Shown here: positions 23,701 to 35,779 of the stretch, in pieces | Layout: each line of letters opens with the position of its first letter | Numbering within the stretch: position 1 is the first letter of the stretch | Source of the DNA: Lepas anatifera | Taxonomy: Eukaryota > Arthropoda > Thecostraca > Lepadidae | Direction: 5' to 3' | Assembly (NCBI GenBank): GCA_034440635.1 | Contig: JAOTON010001931.1 | Location: 372,001 to 436,000, forward strand | Length of the DNA stretch: 64,000 nt | Made by a program: the position numbers and the translations under genes | Notes under the pieces: generated by a model | Told to the model about the DNA's origin: nothing | Database searches by the model: none | Seen by the model: the letters and a program-made list of their open reading frames with translations, nothing else

Positions 23701-26700
23701 ATCTAAGCTATGCGACCTGAGTTCAAAGCAGTTACGTAAACTCGTACCTGGACTCTACACCCAGAATCTTGCGGCACTCGATGTATATCGCTCTTTCAAT
23801 ACAGCAAAGTCTGAATTTGATTGAAACGTTTGACGAGAAATCCCATAAACTACGAACAATTCTTTGAAAATACAATGCTCAGGAGAGGAGGGCTTGCAAT
23901 AACTTGTGAACAGATTCTTGGAATTCCGATGTTTTCCCATGTTTACGACTGTTTCACTAACATTTTGACTTGAGAAATAACTGATAGACTGAACGCGAAG
24001 TAGCCACGAATATTAACACAAGAAAAACTACCAAGTGCTCACAACCAGCAGCCTGACCTCTATTGAACGCCGCATTCTCCTGGGGTAGGCAGGGACCAGA
24101 CCCAGCGCCTGAAAGCACTGACGTCAGTGTGGTCGTGTCCCAGTCCCCTCCAGAACAGGCAGAGACAGGCATTCAAGCCCTCGACATCGAATGCGGTCCC
24201 AAGAAAACTGGGTGAGTTATATACATGTATGTAAGAAACAGTGTCAGGCAAAATCGACTCAGATTTTCTTCACGTTCATCAACCCCTTTTCATCAGAGAC
24301 TGCAGTCGCGCCTGACACGCGTGCCCGGAGGCCATCTGTTCTATGTTTACCTCGCATTGATTTACGCAAACACACAGAGCACGAGCGGCCTCGGGAGCTC
24401 TTCTTTCAGCAGTTCTATTCTGCATGGATCGGGGAACAAACGCAGAGAGACTGGAATTGTACGATCAGTATTCTGCACATGCATTGAAGGCGGTGGAGGG
24501 ACAGAGAACCCGTGCCTCTAGCTCGGAAACCAAGGGAGTATTCATAAGAAATGCATTATTCTGTTGTTTGCTTTTTATTTGTCTACCAGTCATTAACATT
24601 GAACTAAGCAGAAATTCCCAAATTGATTGACAGTAAACTGCCTTGATATTTACACCCTCCCGAAGGGCCATTTCGGTGCAGCCCCCTCAAAGAGCAAGGG
24701 CCAGTCAGTGGTGTGACGTTACACACGCAACCATCCAGGCTGTATCAAGGGTATATCAATGTTTTGCAGAATATTAAAAAAACACCCATATTCAAAAACA
24801 GAATGTTTTATTTCTACATTTGGAACACAATTGATTCCTTGAGGTCTCCCGCATTTGCAAGCCAGCATACCAAATTTGGAATTTGTTTAGCACATCCGGC
24901 GGTAGAAAAATCCCTTCACGCCAGTGTGACGTCACTCAGGCGTGAAAGAATCCCTCTTGAACGTACCTTTCATTAAAGGTATCTTGGCCCTGTTCCAGCT
25001 GTCAGCGAGTTTTGTCAGCACCAATAGCGGGCCGTGTTGCGCCTACGTCAAGGGCTGTAGCCTCTCCCCGGGAACTGACTCTATAGGTTTTAGGGCTGAC
25101 GGCCTGCTGTTTGCGCTGATGAAAAACAGTAAGTGCACGAAGTGGCAGTCTAATATTTTTAATGGTGTTAAGGTTTGAGTTCCCGTTGCTTAGCACAAAC
25201 AAGAGGCGATCATGGCGCTGATGTTACTTTTCTGGAGGAAAGGTTAGGGTCCTGCTGACAAAACTTGCTCCGTTGAAGGCTTTGGTTTCGGTGTGGTTTG
25301 CCATCCACCCTCCCTCTCCCGGTCGAAGTCCAACTCCATCCCTTCTCCCAGTAAAAATATCCGCGGTGACGTCACGAGCTCTCTGACCCTTCCTGACGCA
25401 AAAGCAGGGCTTGAGGACACGGTGGACCCACCCAGGGGCACTAGGTTCTAGCGCTGCATAGTTCCAAACACGGTGGACAGAATGAAATACGGTTGCAGGA
25501 GAGGGCGGCGGTACGGCCATTTCGACCCGCTGTCAAAGGGTCCGCCGCCCGAGGGCACCTCGTTACTGGAGTACTTTCGCAAACGGCGCGGCGACGTGGT
25601 CTCCCTCTGGCCAGCAGTACAATTAACTACTAAGAGTTGGAAAGTCAATATTGCAGAGTGAATACATTACACTAAGGCCGTGTTGTGCATATGTTGCAAT
25701 GTTGCGATTTCATGGAGCATACATCATACGGAGTAGGTTGTTAAAGCCGAATGAGATGACTGCAGATAAAATCATGGGCGCAGTAAATAAAATCCCAAGG
25801 CACTAACTGCAGACGTGCCTGAGCAGGGTTACCACGGCACTGGCAAGGACCCAAAACCGCCCCATCCTGTGTTTTTAAGGTGTCGAAAAAGAAAATTTCA
25901 GAAGCCCTGACTCATGCCTTACTTCACACCATGCCTGCTTTCTCTCAGGTTGTCTCATCAGAGTAACCCACTTGAGATGCTCGGAAAAAACACACCAGAT
26001 GTTGATGACGCAATTTCTTAGTGTTAATTCGAACACCGGCCGAACCAGAGGAAATTCCACTAGAGAGAAGATAAGTGTCACTCTGGGTCCCACCACTTCG
26101 TCTCGTCAGCATTGGAGCCAAAGATCACAGCGAGTTGTAACCACATCTACGTCAGTAGAGCTCTTCAGTGCTGATGACGCGTTTCTCAGTACAATACCGT
26201 ACAATGTGAGGCCCTCTGGCAAAACAGTTGGTGCGATGCGGCATTTCCATGTATATTGCTGCCCGCTGTGGGGTCGAGGCTAAGAGATAGCCGACTGAGG
26301 ACCAATGCAAGAGTGCTGTGGGAATGACCTAGGACCCTAAACAGATGATACAACAGAAAACAGTAAAAGTGTTAGAAGACTTAAAACTCACCCGTCGGCG
26401 AAAAAGAAGGTAAAACAATCCAAAATCATAAGACGAAGACAGTAAAAAAGCCAAAGTCCAGAAACTAAAACGTCTAAATCCTAAGAAACCCAATAAATGC
26501 CAAGAAAAAGTAAAGATAGAGAAAAAAGCGTGAGATAAGGTAAACACAACGTTTTGGTCATTAAGCGTCGTCAGGCGAGGAGTGCAAGGTGGAGGTGGCT
26601 AGAGGCCTGAGGTAAAACTTTTTTTCAAATACCGAGTGACTGGACGCCTAAAGTAAACTTTTGGCTGAAAAAAAAAGTGCTGACAGTCCCAGCACTATCT

Positions 26701-28070
26701 TACCGAGGGAACACCACCGTGCGTGGTGTGTGTTTATATGCCTGTGAGTATGCGTGTGTGTGGCTGCCCGTGCATGTCGACTTTACCGCAGGAGTGGCCA
26801 GGATAATGTTTACGTGTTGAGAGTAGGTCTGTGTCGTCGAATGCGGAATGATTCTACGATTTTTCTATTTGGGCCATCTCTGGCGTATTTTAGAGTTTTG
26901 ATCCCCAGGTTGTCTGTGCTGTCAGCTCATCATTCGGATGCATGCCTAATCTGTGCTGTCCAAATCGTGTTTCCTGCCTCTTATTTCTGGCGTCACCTAA
27001 GTGTTCGTTAAATATGAGTCTAACGGCCATCTGGCTCTCACCGATACAAAATTATTGGCCTGGTTCACAAAGCTTACAATCAATCCTATAAATTACATTT
27101 TCGGCATGACACTTTCCATTGATACTTGCCTGACAGGCGTGGCAGAAGCGACCTCCTCCAGGGCACCCACTCTGCGGTTTATGGCACCCTATCTACAGCA
27201 GGCCTTCCGAGAACTTATGATCAATGAAAGGTGGCAATTACCGTCACCAAATAAAGCATCCAGCAGTCACACAACAAAGTATAGGCAAAATATTTCAGAG
27301 CGAAACATAGTGTGGTTTAAGCACCCAGCATACGGTAGACATAACTTAATAAAATCCTAGCTGAAGTAAATCTTAATCAGAATCAAGACTGAATCCTAAT
27401 AAAGAAAATCCTAAATCCTAACCAAAGTAAAGCTTAAATCAAGAATACCTACTTGGAGTATGCATTATTGTGAGATACTCATACTAAAATACATTTTCCC
27501 CTATATTCTGCAATAAACTTTTAGTTCGATACTACTCTGTTCGAGGATATTCATTTCACAATTCAACAGGACTTCTGGAACAATTTCCCACAGGTGCAGC
27601 GGGCGCGGCTGCTGCACCAAGTGCCGCCGGAGTGGGGACGGAGTTGGCGAGGGGACGGAGATCACCTGAGGTAGGGTGGTGCACGCCAAACACCCAGTCC
27701 CCCAAGAACCAGTCAAACAAGACCGGCCGACCAAACCCGAAAACAGCGGCCACGTAAACCCGAAAACAGCGGCCACGTGGCCTCTGAGGCTCGGCAGACC
27801 CCACAAAGGGTCTCAGCATGGCGCGCCAGTCGCCTGGCCGGACGTCAAAGAGAGGTACAGACGGACGGTGCCGAGAGGGGAGCCCTGCCGCCGGCGACAG
27901 TCACCAGCAGCCCTGACGCAAACACCCAGCCAGGTAGCGGACAGGTTCGAAAAGGCTGCTGCAGGCTGTCCAGCCTTCCTCAGCAGAGGATTAGCCAGTA
28001 GCATCGCGCCAGCTGATGGTTGTCAGAGTGAGTGCAGAACGTAACTACCTCAACACCCAGTCATCCCCAG
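23701..28070. other. Unassigned stretch
   Basis: Mostly AT-rich DNA. A GC-rich patch at about 25490-25620 has an open plus frame with mixed composition, but no family is recognised. About 26340-26530 is A-rich. About 27730-27776 holds two copies of a 23-bp unit (AAACCCGAAAACAGCGGCC...). About 27360-27455 has scattered AATCCTAA motifs. No gene is called. Confidence 0.4.
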
Positions 28071-28283
28071 TTGTGAATAGTCCTAAAAATAACCGTCTTA
28101 CATTCATACTATATATTGAAGAGAAAATGCCAAGATAATAATCAATATTTCGAACACGATTCTTTGTCAAGTCAAAGCTTGACTTGACAAAGAATCGTGT
28201 TCGAAATATTGTTTATTATCTTGGCCTTTTCTCTTCAATATATAGTATGAATGTAAGACGGTTATTTTTAGGACTATTCACAA
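28071..28283. repeat. Nearly perfect 213-bp palindrome
   Basis: Left arm 28071-28175 and right arm 28179-28283 are reverse complements with about two mismatches in 105 bp. Only AGC (28176-28178) lies between them. The symmetry stops sharply at both ends. It would extrude as a cruciform or, if transcribed, form a long hairpin. No target duplication or transposon end is visible. A chimeric read or recent inverted duplication would look the same. Confidence 0.93.
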
Positions 28284-30187
28284 TGACAACATTCAACCTT
28301 TTTATCTCCAATCTTAGAAAAAATACTCCCCAGTTTGTGCATTTTCAACAGGAAACGGTCGCATCATCCCCCGCAGTGCTGTGGAACTTCACAGCTCTCC
28401 CCAGCTGTTGGGCTGCTGCCTGAGCTCGGCTCTGCGGCTGCCGTGGGAAGTTCCAACTCGGAACTAACTCGCTGACATTTCTCAATAGCGAGGTCGTCAG
28501 AGGTGACAAGTCCAATCAGCATAAGTAATGGTACGGATACCAGTAAAACAGCTGTTTTCCAGTCACAGCTCCTGGCTGTAGAGAGTCATAGCAGCGACTC
28601 AACTACTGATTGACTGTCAATTCATTAACGGTCATCACCGGCTAAAGCACCACACAGTGCTTAAGTGACTTCAGACGATTTTCGAGCGGAGGTAGTAGGG
28701 TGATGTTTTTAGTTCGATCCTGGGAACGTTTCGAGAACACAATATATCAAAACTATTTTACTTTGATCCGAATCATATTCACAAAAAAGGCATTTCTAAG
28801 TTCACCCATTGACTTATAATCGAGACGATTTTAGTTCAGCATTACGAAAAGTCCGAGACGGTGGCGTCGCAGGCGCTGTAGTTCCCGGTGCTCTCCCTGA
28901 CTTCAGATTTCCGGGTAAGAAATGTACTATGACCGCAGTCTTTTTTCGGGGTGTTGTAAAATGACCTGTGATAATCAAATGATAGGAGATAGACCGAATT
29001 AGAAACCGGGAGGGAAATGTGCAAAAAAGTATCATATACAAATTAGGTCTAAAATCAGATTAGATGTCCCGAAAAGGACCGGTGTTGGAACACCTCTTCC
29101 AACAATAGAGAGTGCTAAGAGGCGATAGTTAGGTGAGCACAGCTTTCATCGCACTCTACATACATCCACGTTTATTACCAGAAAATAAACACGTATACTT
29201 TCTGAAACACAGGAGAAGAAACATTATGAAACCTCTTGGAGAAAGGAAAGTACGGTACAATTTAGAAAAGACTTGCAGCGCATAGTGCAGCGCAGATGCT
29301 GTGAGCTAGGGGAACTAAGTCTGCCGTTAGGCCGGCGCTCTGAAATTGAGATGTTACTGTAAGAGTGGGGTGCTCCAGGTGGCCTGGGGTGTCCCGGGAT
29401 TTTATTTACTGAATTGCATAAATCGCTCTATAATTCCCGAAAACCAGATTTATAAAAAATCACGAAGAATTCCATCGACGGAGTTCCAGCCGTTCAAATG
29501 GGAAACAAAATATACCAAAGGGGCTGGTTGTGTCTGGAGCCAGGTGCAAATCGCCGTCACAACAGGGCCCTCCTTTTCCTAAGCAGTCCTAAACTGCTTT
29601 ATTCAAACGATATCAAAGCTAAGGGACATGCGGGCTCATTCGAATTTGAGTACCCAAACTCATATTACCGTTCTCGACGCGCTCACCAGGCCTACTGTCA
29701 TTTCAGGTCGGAGGTGCTGCCAAGTGGCATTTGGACGTCCTGCAAACAACCCGCTGAGAGCGCGCGTGAGATACGCGGCTAGTGCCAAGGCTCTGTTAGC
29801 TTTGAAAATGGAGGCAGGAGCATCATAAGTCAACATCAGAGCTGTAGAATTTGAGGCTTTGGAGTGCATTTGATATCAAAGGCTTCATGGGTTCAATATC
29901 TGACACTATTGTTCGCGGAAAACAACGGTGAACTGTTTAGTACGAAGACTGCCAGAACCAAGGAAAGCGTTGAGGATTATAATATACCTACATTCCGTGT
30001 TTGCACTTTGAAAGCAGAATGTTTTGAATCGTCTCCCCCTACTATTGGTTACCTAATAAGTTGTAGAGATAATTTCAGCTATTTAGAATACTTGTGTGAA
30101 TGATGTTGCACCATGAGAAGGGAGGTTAGAGGGTGCGACAAACAATGCATACTTTCAGCAGCTTATCCAGAGCTTTATTTGTGAAGG
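28284..30187. other. Unassigned stretch
   Basis: I recognise no gene, RNA or repeat boundary. Frames are short and unfamiliar. Confidence 0.4.
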
Positions 30188-30301
30188 GGTCTCCCCTACC
30201 ACTGCCTCGGAACAGTGTCCGGCTATGTATTAACTAAAGGCACTCTGACAGTTCGAGGGGGATGGCTTGAGCCCCCCTAGCCCCCGTTGTATCCGCCTCT
30301 G
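30188..30301 (-). mobile_element. hAT-type MITE, family 3 (GGATACAAGGGGG), truncated
   Basis: Read on the minus strand it starts CAGAGGCGGATACAACGGGGG and continues with CTAGGGGGG and the AGTGCC...ACATAGCCGG block seen at 32784-32941. The far terminus is missing. Confidence 0.55.
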
Positions 30302-30624
30302 GTTATTTCCAAATTTCACCATTACACCAGTTAACTCGGAAAGTAATGGTAACTGCTTTTAAGGGCTTATGTTAGCCTTGTCACTGGAATTTCAGAGGGA
30401 TTACCATTGGATTAAAATAGTGCTCACATGTTTATTATACACATATCTTCTTTAATATCCTCCAAGAAAGAAAATGTAGGCTTCCATGCATCATTTCGGA
30501 AAATAGTATTTTACCTCTAATGACCTTAAAGGGAAGTGTCCCAAAATATATTTAAAACTTTTTCGGTATAGATCAGGACGAGCTGTCCAACACCGCGTTA
30601 CGCTGTTTTCTGCCTAAGGTGTTT

Positions 30625-31082
30625 TTAAAGGGAATGTGGCACCTTTATAACGTGATTTTAACTGAGATAGCCAAGTTGTAAAGCATGCCGGAAGACCCGG
30701 TACTCAATATATCATCTCTCTTGAAACTAAACATTTCCGTGGAGAAAAGCCAAAACCTACCTGAAATGTACCCCCAAATTTACCCCAGCCAGGCGGCCGC
30801 AGTGGTCAGTTGTTGGTGTGACGACAGTGCTGACGTCACGGTGAGTAATCAGCCAATTGAAGCCCTCGAAGCCTATTGAATATGGTAGTAGTTGCCAGAT
30901 CATGACGTTATCCACAGGCAGATGTTTATTTTTCACCCCAGAGGAGCATTTTAAAAATCAGAATATTGAGCTGATTGTACATTTTTCATAGAAATCAAGG
31001 ACGTTTTCAAGATTTCTGGCTAAAAATACTCCCTAATTACACTAACTTCCTCGATCCGACCAAGGTGCCAGATTCCCTTTAA
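30625..31082 (-). mobile_element. TTAA MITE family 1 (copy 2), full length
   Basis: TTAA is present at 30625-30628 and 31079-31082. The inner ends AAAGGGAATGTGGCACCTT and AAGGTGCCAGATTCCCTTT are inverted repeats. It contains the shared core TGTGACGACA...GCTGACGTCACGGTGAG. Length 458 bp matches 51160-51616. Confidence 0.85.
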
Positions 31083-31111
31083 GCCCTTATTAGGAAAAGA
31101 GGGCACCCACC

Positions 31112-31191
31112 CCTTCCACCTCCCACCGCGGTGGGAGGTGGAAGGTCCACCTCCACCGGTCCACCTCCCACCGCGGTGGGAGGTGGACCGG
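31112..31191. repeat. Twin perfect GC-rich palindromes
   Basis: Two perfect palindromes without spacer, 31112-31145 (34 bp) and 31156-31191 (36 bp), share the core CCACCTCCCACCGCGGTGGG. Each centres on ACCGCGGT. They lie ten bases apart. Confidence 0.9.
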
Positions 31192-31917
31192 AGCGGTGAA
31201 GGGTGTTCAGACCACAGGACGAGACATCAACATCAACACAGGCGGCATCAACTCTCAAGCTCCACACCAATATTACACGCTGTCGAGTTGCTTTGTGGGA
31301 CTGAAATCACACAGCTGTCGCAGGTGAACACTTGTTGCAGCACTAAGACTTATAACACACCCCACGCATAGAGCACACTGCTTCCTGCCCGCCCCGTGGA
31401 ATCAGACATAACTGAAACAGCAAACACACCGATTAGAGGTGCCGATTGCTAACTGGTCCGGCCAATAACCCAAAAATGTTGCCCTAGTAATCCATTGGAC
31501 ATGTCCCGAATTTTCGGACACATTTCGGACATTGCACCAGCTCTGCAGCTGTATTTCGAAGCCTTGGTGACATACACTTTCGCCTCGGCACCGCCTGATG
31601 ACCTCCACCTGAGATCACCCGGAAATAAACTGAAGGCATCTGAAATCACTTCAGGTTGAATATTCTGTAATGTCATTTTGTTTAAACGAGGCAAAAGAAT
31701 CTCATTTGCTCCACAGACGGAAATCATTCAGTGTTTCGATGAATACTGGTGTAATTTCCGGAGCTGGAAGACTCTGGGACAGGTAGCTGGATCGGACGTT
31801 TTTTCGGAACCCGAGGCACGATACAAACCAGAACCGTATCGGAAACTGGATTGGAAATGCGGGAGATTGACACCACCAATTGAAACTGCAGAACCGTGGC
31901 CTTTCAAAGCAGCAAGC
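31192..31917. other. Unassigned stretch
   Basis: Nothing recognised between the palindromes and the SINE. Confidence 0.4.
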
Positions 31918-32094
31918 AACTTTGGGACTTTACGACACAGCGGCTTCTGAGGTCATATGGTGTAGCCAAGTCTCACCCTGTTGGGAGCGTATTATGAGGA
32001 TCGGAAAGACTTATGCAGAATACCCGTCCGGGGATTTGAACCCGGGTCAGTGGCGTGGAAGTCAAATGCTCTTTCCCACGCCACTGCATCCCCA
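31918..32094 (-). mobile_element. tRNA-derived SINE, family A (copy 2)
   Basis: On the minus strand it begins GGGGATGCAGTGGCGTGGGA, has box B CCCGGGTTCAAATCCCCGG, then the tail block CCAACAGGGTGAGACTTGGC and the end TGTGTCGTAAAGTCCCAAAG. The same head-tail order defines the family. Confidence 0.75.
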
Positions 32095-32243
32095 CCGTGA
32101 CCTTGCAACTCTCCAGACCGAAAAATGAATGAAACTGTAAGAATCGTACCGCACGATTACTCACCTCCTTCATATGTCGGAAATAGTTGGCCATATTTGA
32201 GGGGGATTATGTCTAAGCGAAGACGGCAATTAATATAAGCCCG

Positions 32244-32425
32244 AGTTAGCGGAGGATACAAGGGGGAGGTTAGGGGCTCAAGCATCTCTCCGCAAGATGT
32301 CAAAATGCCTATGGTAACTGCTTAGGCGCAGGTTGTTCCGAGGCAATGGCGAGAGAGACTCGAGCCCACTAGTCCGCCCCACCCCCTCCCCCTGCCCCCG
32401 ATATGAAGTCCTGGATCCGTCACTG
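32244..32425 (+). mobile_element. hAT-type MITE, family 3 (copy 2)
   Basis: The left end AGTTAGCGGAGGATACAAGG and right end CTGGATCCGTCACTG bracket the family-3 core (TGCCTATGGTAACTGCTTAGGC, GGTTGTTCCGAGGCAATGGC). The left terminus is degraded. Confidence 0.6.
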
Positions 32426-32501
32426 GCCCCAGAAGTGCTTTCCTAAACCATCAATGCTGTGTTTGACTTGGGATGGGCAGTTATGTTTTCTACTCTGCAG
32501 G

Positions 32502-32523
32502 CCAAATATAATCATATTTGGCT
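32502..32523. repeat. Short inverted repeat
   Basis: GCCAAATAT and ATATTTGGC flank AATC, giving a 9-bp stem with a 4-base loop. No further context. Confidence 0.4.
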
Positions 32524-32783
32524 TAGAATACCCAATATATTATATTGAGGGTTAGAATCCCTAACAGGCTTCCGAAATCGAGCGAATGCTGATTCCCCAG
32601 TTGCCAGTGAACCAGCGTGCGAGGGCACATGCCCATGATGTAACGCCAAACACTTCAACTTTGTAGTAGTTCTACTAGAGGTGGTGACACTTAGTGATCT
32701 CAACGCAAAACTTAGCAGGATATTTGGCAGAACAGGGAAACTGATCTTTTCCTAGTTATGTCGGCAGAATTTTGGCAGGACAG

Positions 32784-32941
32784 CAATGGTGGATACAAGG
32801 GGGCTAGGGGACTCCAGCTCCCCCGAAATGTCAGAGTGCCTATAGTTTATACATAGCCGGAGGCTGTTCCGGGGCAATGGCAGGGACAGGGGAGGCCCGA
32901 GCCCCTTTGCCCCCTGAAATGAAGTTCTGGATCTGCCACTG
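32784..32941 (+). mobile_element. hAT-type MITE, family 3 (copy 3)
   Basis: The ends CAATGGTGGATACAAGG and (reverse complement) CAGTGGCAGATCCAGAAC are inverted repeats. The flanks CAGGACAG and CTCGGCAG match at 5 of 8 positions, a decayed target duplication. The core CAGAGTGCCTATAGTTTATAC matches 45916-46327. Confidence 0.65.
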
Positions 32942-33922
32942 CTCGGCAGCATGGTACTAGCAACAAATACTAACATAAGTTGAAGGCGAATAGCAGTTTT
33001 TTGTCTGCGTCTCCTCTGCGACCAATGCTAACATAAGTTGAAGGCAAATATCATATGTCGCCGTCTCCTTCGACTTGCGAGTATCTCCCGGCGCAATAAC
33101 CAATGACAAGTCTAACGTCATTGATAAATGCACAGGTAAACATAATATTGTACACTCAAAGGTCACCGGTAACACACCATTCAACATTTCACGAGACTAC
33201 ACAAAGCCGTTAGTTGGGCAGGCAATACACGTCGCAACTCACGGGCCTCCCAGCGTCAGCGCGGCGGCTTTTACGCGGCACCTCCATTCGTAGTGAGGGC
33301 GGCCAATGGCAGAGCGTTTTTCCCAGAACGTCAATAAAAACGATGGCAAAAGCAGCGGCGACCTACATCTGCCGGCGTGGCGGCGCAGCGCGCGGTGCGT
33401 CAGCCCCTCTTATCTCCGTCGCTGCCGACTTCCCATGGAGACATGACGCGGCGACAAGGAAAGGACACGCGGGCGACGGACGCAGCTCCCTCGACAGTCG
33501 CAGCTAATTCCAGGTCAGGCCAGGTCACGCATGTCGATGTCGACGACCTGCGCCGGTGCACCAACATATACCAGCGGCGATCGATAGGGTAATCATAGCC
33601 CCAGGCGGGAGTCGGCACCGAGTACAGGCGAAGGACGTATCTGTGTTCTGCGGGAGGGTGGCCTCCCACGAGAGTGGACGTGAAATGTACCATTGGTGAG
33701 CGAGTGTCTAAGTTGGGGAAAAAGGACAACATTGCTCGGAAAACAAACTGATTGTCTTTATAAAAAAGTCAATTAACAGTTAATTCACCTTTTTATACTT
33801 GATTTTTCGTCGTGGAATCCCGTTTAAATGAAAAAAACAATCCATGATTATTGTGCCATGTGGTAGATTTGGGACATTACCAGAAAATGATTTTAAACGG
33901 GAAACACGCTTTCCACATGTTG
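32942..33922. other. Unassigned stretch with a short duplication and a GC island
   Basis: CTAACATAAGTTGAAGGC occurs twice, near 32970 and 33027. A GC-rich island lies at about 33240-33500. Its minus-strand frame (33400-33732) is not recognised. Confidence 0.35.
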
Positions 33923-34289
33923 ACACGCGCATTGACGAAAGGGTACCCCCTCTGTTTTTTTGCAGACCGCTTAAAAACGGCGGCGCGCAGCACCGCCGTA
34001 CTTGGTATACATTTTCCCTGGTCATTTTTACAACCTTTTTCAAAATTTCAAGGATAGGTCTTGTCAGGTCCGGTCACCAGTACAGATCAAGTGACCTGAC
34101 CTCAAAAAAGTTTAAGATAGCATAAGTCAGACCAGGGTGAGCTTATCCGATTGAAACTCATATCACATAATGGGCCCACCGAGTTCTCTAAAATATGCTC
34201 CGGTATTTTTATATCGATGACCTAAGGTCGGGTACGAGCCATGACCTCTCCATTGGAAATAATGGGAAAAGTGGTTTTAACTGAATCAC

Positions 34290-35320
34290 TTAACCCGCGC
34301 CCCACCGGGGGTCCGGCGCCACCTTCGCCCCACCGGGGGCCATCGATGGCCCCCCTCTAACTCCGAAAATATGGGCGTTAGCGCAAATCTGCAAAGTGCA
34401 ATAGAAAGCTCGCGTGAATTCAGTAAGAAATTACTTCGCATGTTTTAGTGCTCAGGTCAATGGTTTGACCTCCAGACGTCAAATTAGGTCAAGATCGGCT
34501 ATTTTCACTCAAATATGCAATGATTAAGCAAACTGGGCATAACTCTTATGTCATTAGAGCTATTGAGGCCTGGTAAAGTACATTTGATAGGAAATTGCCA
34601 GTACTTTTTCCGCTATGTGGAACGTAAAGACCTCCCGCCAGTGGTTTGACCGCCAGAGGTCACCTCGTGACCTAATATGACCTGAGGTCACGAAAGGTCA
34701 AAAAGTGACCTTGCCGTATATCAAATGAAAGCCAGTGACAAGACAAACACGATGGTGTTTGTTTCACCGCTCTAGCTCAATTAGGTCAAAAGTTATTGTC
34801 AAAATACTGTTTTTGACCTCTGGTGACCTTGGATGACCTTGGAAAAGTCAAAGGGAAAATATGACCCCTGGGATCCGCGAAAGGGTGTCCAAAAACGTTG
34901 TTCTGAGCAGTTTGAGTATTTGCAATCATTTTTGTGGCTTTTATATCATGAAATAGCTTTTCCCCATGCTTTTCCAATGGGAGAGGTCGCCTCGTGACCT
35001 GACCTCAGGGCACGAAATCGAAAAATCCCGGATATACACCTTGTAGACCCTGGAGGGGTCATGACGTGTAGGAAGTTTCAAATCGATCGACTTTGAAATG
35101 TAGCTCTTACAGAGCTCTAAAGGTGAAGTGAGGTGACCTTGGTTGACCTCGTCTGGTGACCTGACCTTGGGTGACCCGGGGTAAAAAATTTCAGGGATGA
35201 TGGGAAAATGATGCAGTGAGAGGTAGAGCCCTCAACCGCGGTGCTGCGCCTCGTCGTTTTTCTGCTATTCCGGAAAAACCTTAGGGGGCCATCGATGGCC
35301 CCCGGTGGGGCGAGGGTTAA
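34290..35320. mobile_element. TTAA-flanked TIR element, AGGTCA-rich, nested
   Basis: TTAA stands at both borders (34290-34293 and 35317-35320). The left end CCCGCGCCCCACCGGGGG and right end CCCCCGGTGGGGCGAGGG are inverted repeats. Further in, the palindrome GGGGGCCATCGATGGCCCCC lies near each end. The interior is full of GGTCA/TGACC motifs, including AAATTAGGTCA at 34481-34491. Excising it rejoins the host element. No transposase is recognised. Confidence 0.82.
34481..34491 (+). promoter_or_regulatory. ROR/HR3-type response element sequence
   Basis: AAATTAGGTCA matches the monomeric RORE consensus WAWNTRGGTCA at every position. It lies inside the nested TTAA element. Binding is only predicted from known ROR/HR3 site preference. 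Confidence 0.3.
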
Positions 35321-35779
35321 AATGGATAGCGATAGAGCGTTTACTTTAACTGCATTAGATTCGCATTGCCATTGCAGTTCTTATGATATGCACTTTACCT
35401 AATTTGACCTTGATCTGACCTCAGGTCAGGTCAAATCCTTGATTTGACCAAGCAAGGTCATATTATATATAATTGAATTTGGCTTGCTGCGAGGATTCAT
35501 AGTGTTCAAATTGTTTTGTTCTATCTTTACCTGTTCACATTTAGTGATCGAAAACGCTAATTTACATGTTATCCCTATGATGCCATATTTTGACCTCTAT
35601 TGATCTTAAATGTGACCTGACAAAAATGGTTCATTTTTTCGATAGAGAAGTGGATGGGCTACCCAACACCGTTACCATTTTTGCCCTATCTAGCGTGGTT
35701 CTCGAGATCTTAGGGAGGGGGCGGGTACATGCCCCCACGTCAAAGCAAAAGTGGCTCAGACCCCCGTCAATGCGAGTGT

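Larger units (their letters stand above)
33923..35779 (-). mobile_element. AGGTCA-rich TA-flanked TIR element (copy 1), split by a TTAA element
   Basis: The left end ACACGCGCATTGACG and right end CGTCAATGCGAGTGT are terminal inverted repeats, with TA at the right flank and TG (decayed) at the left. It is collinear with 41879-42720: a GCCGCCGTACTTGG hairpin near the left end, TCGATGACCTAAGGTC, CTTGCTGCGAGGATT, and AAGTGGATGGGCTACCCAAC near the right. An insertion at 34290-35320 accounts for the extra length. TA flanks suggest a Tc1/mariner-type MITE. No transposase is seen. Confidence 0.8.

Noticed and set aside
25473..25661. GC-rich patch with a mixed-composition plus frame (LLEYFRKRRGDVVSLWP)
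   Set aside because: I recognise no family, and convincing splice borders are lacking; the minus strand is also open.
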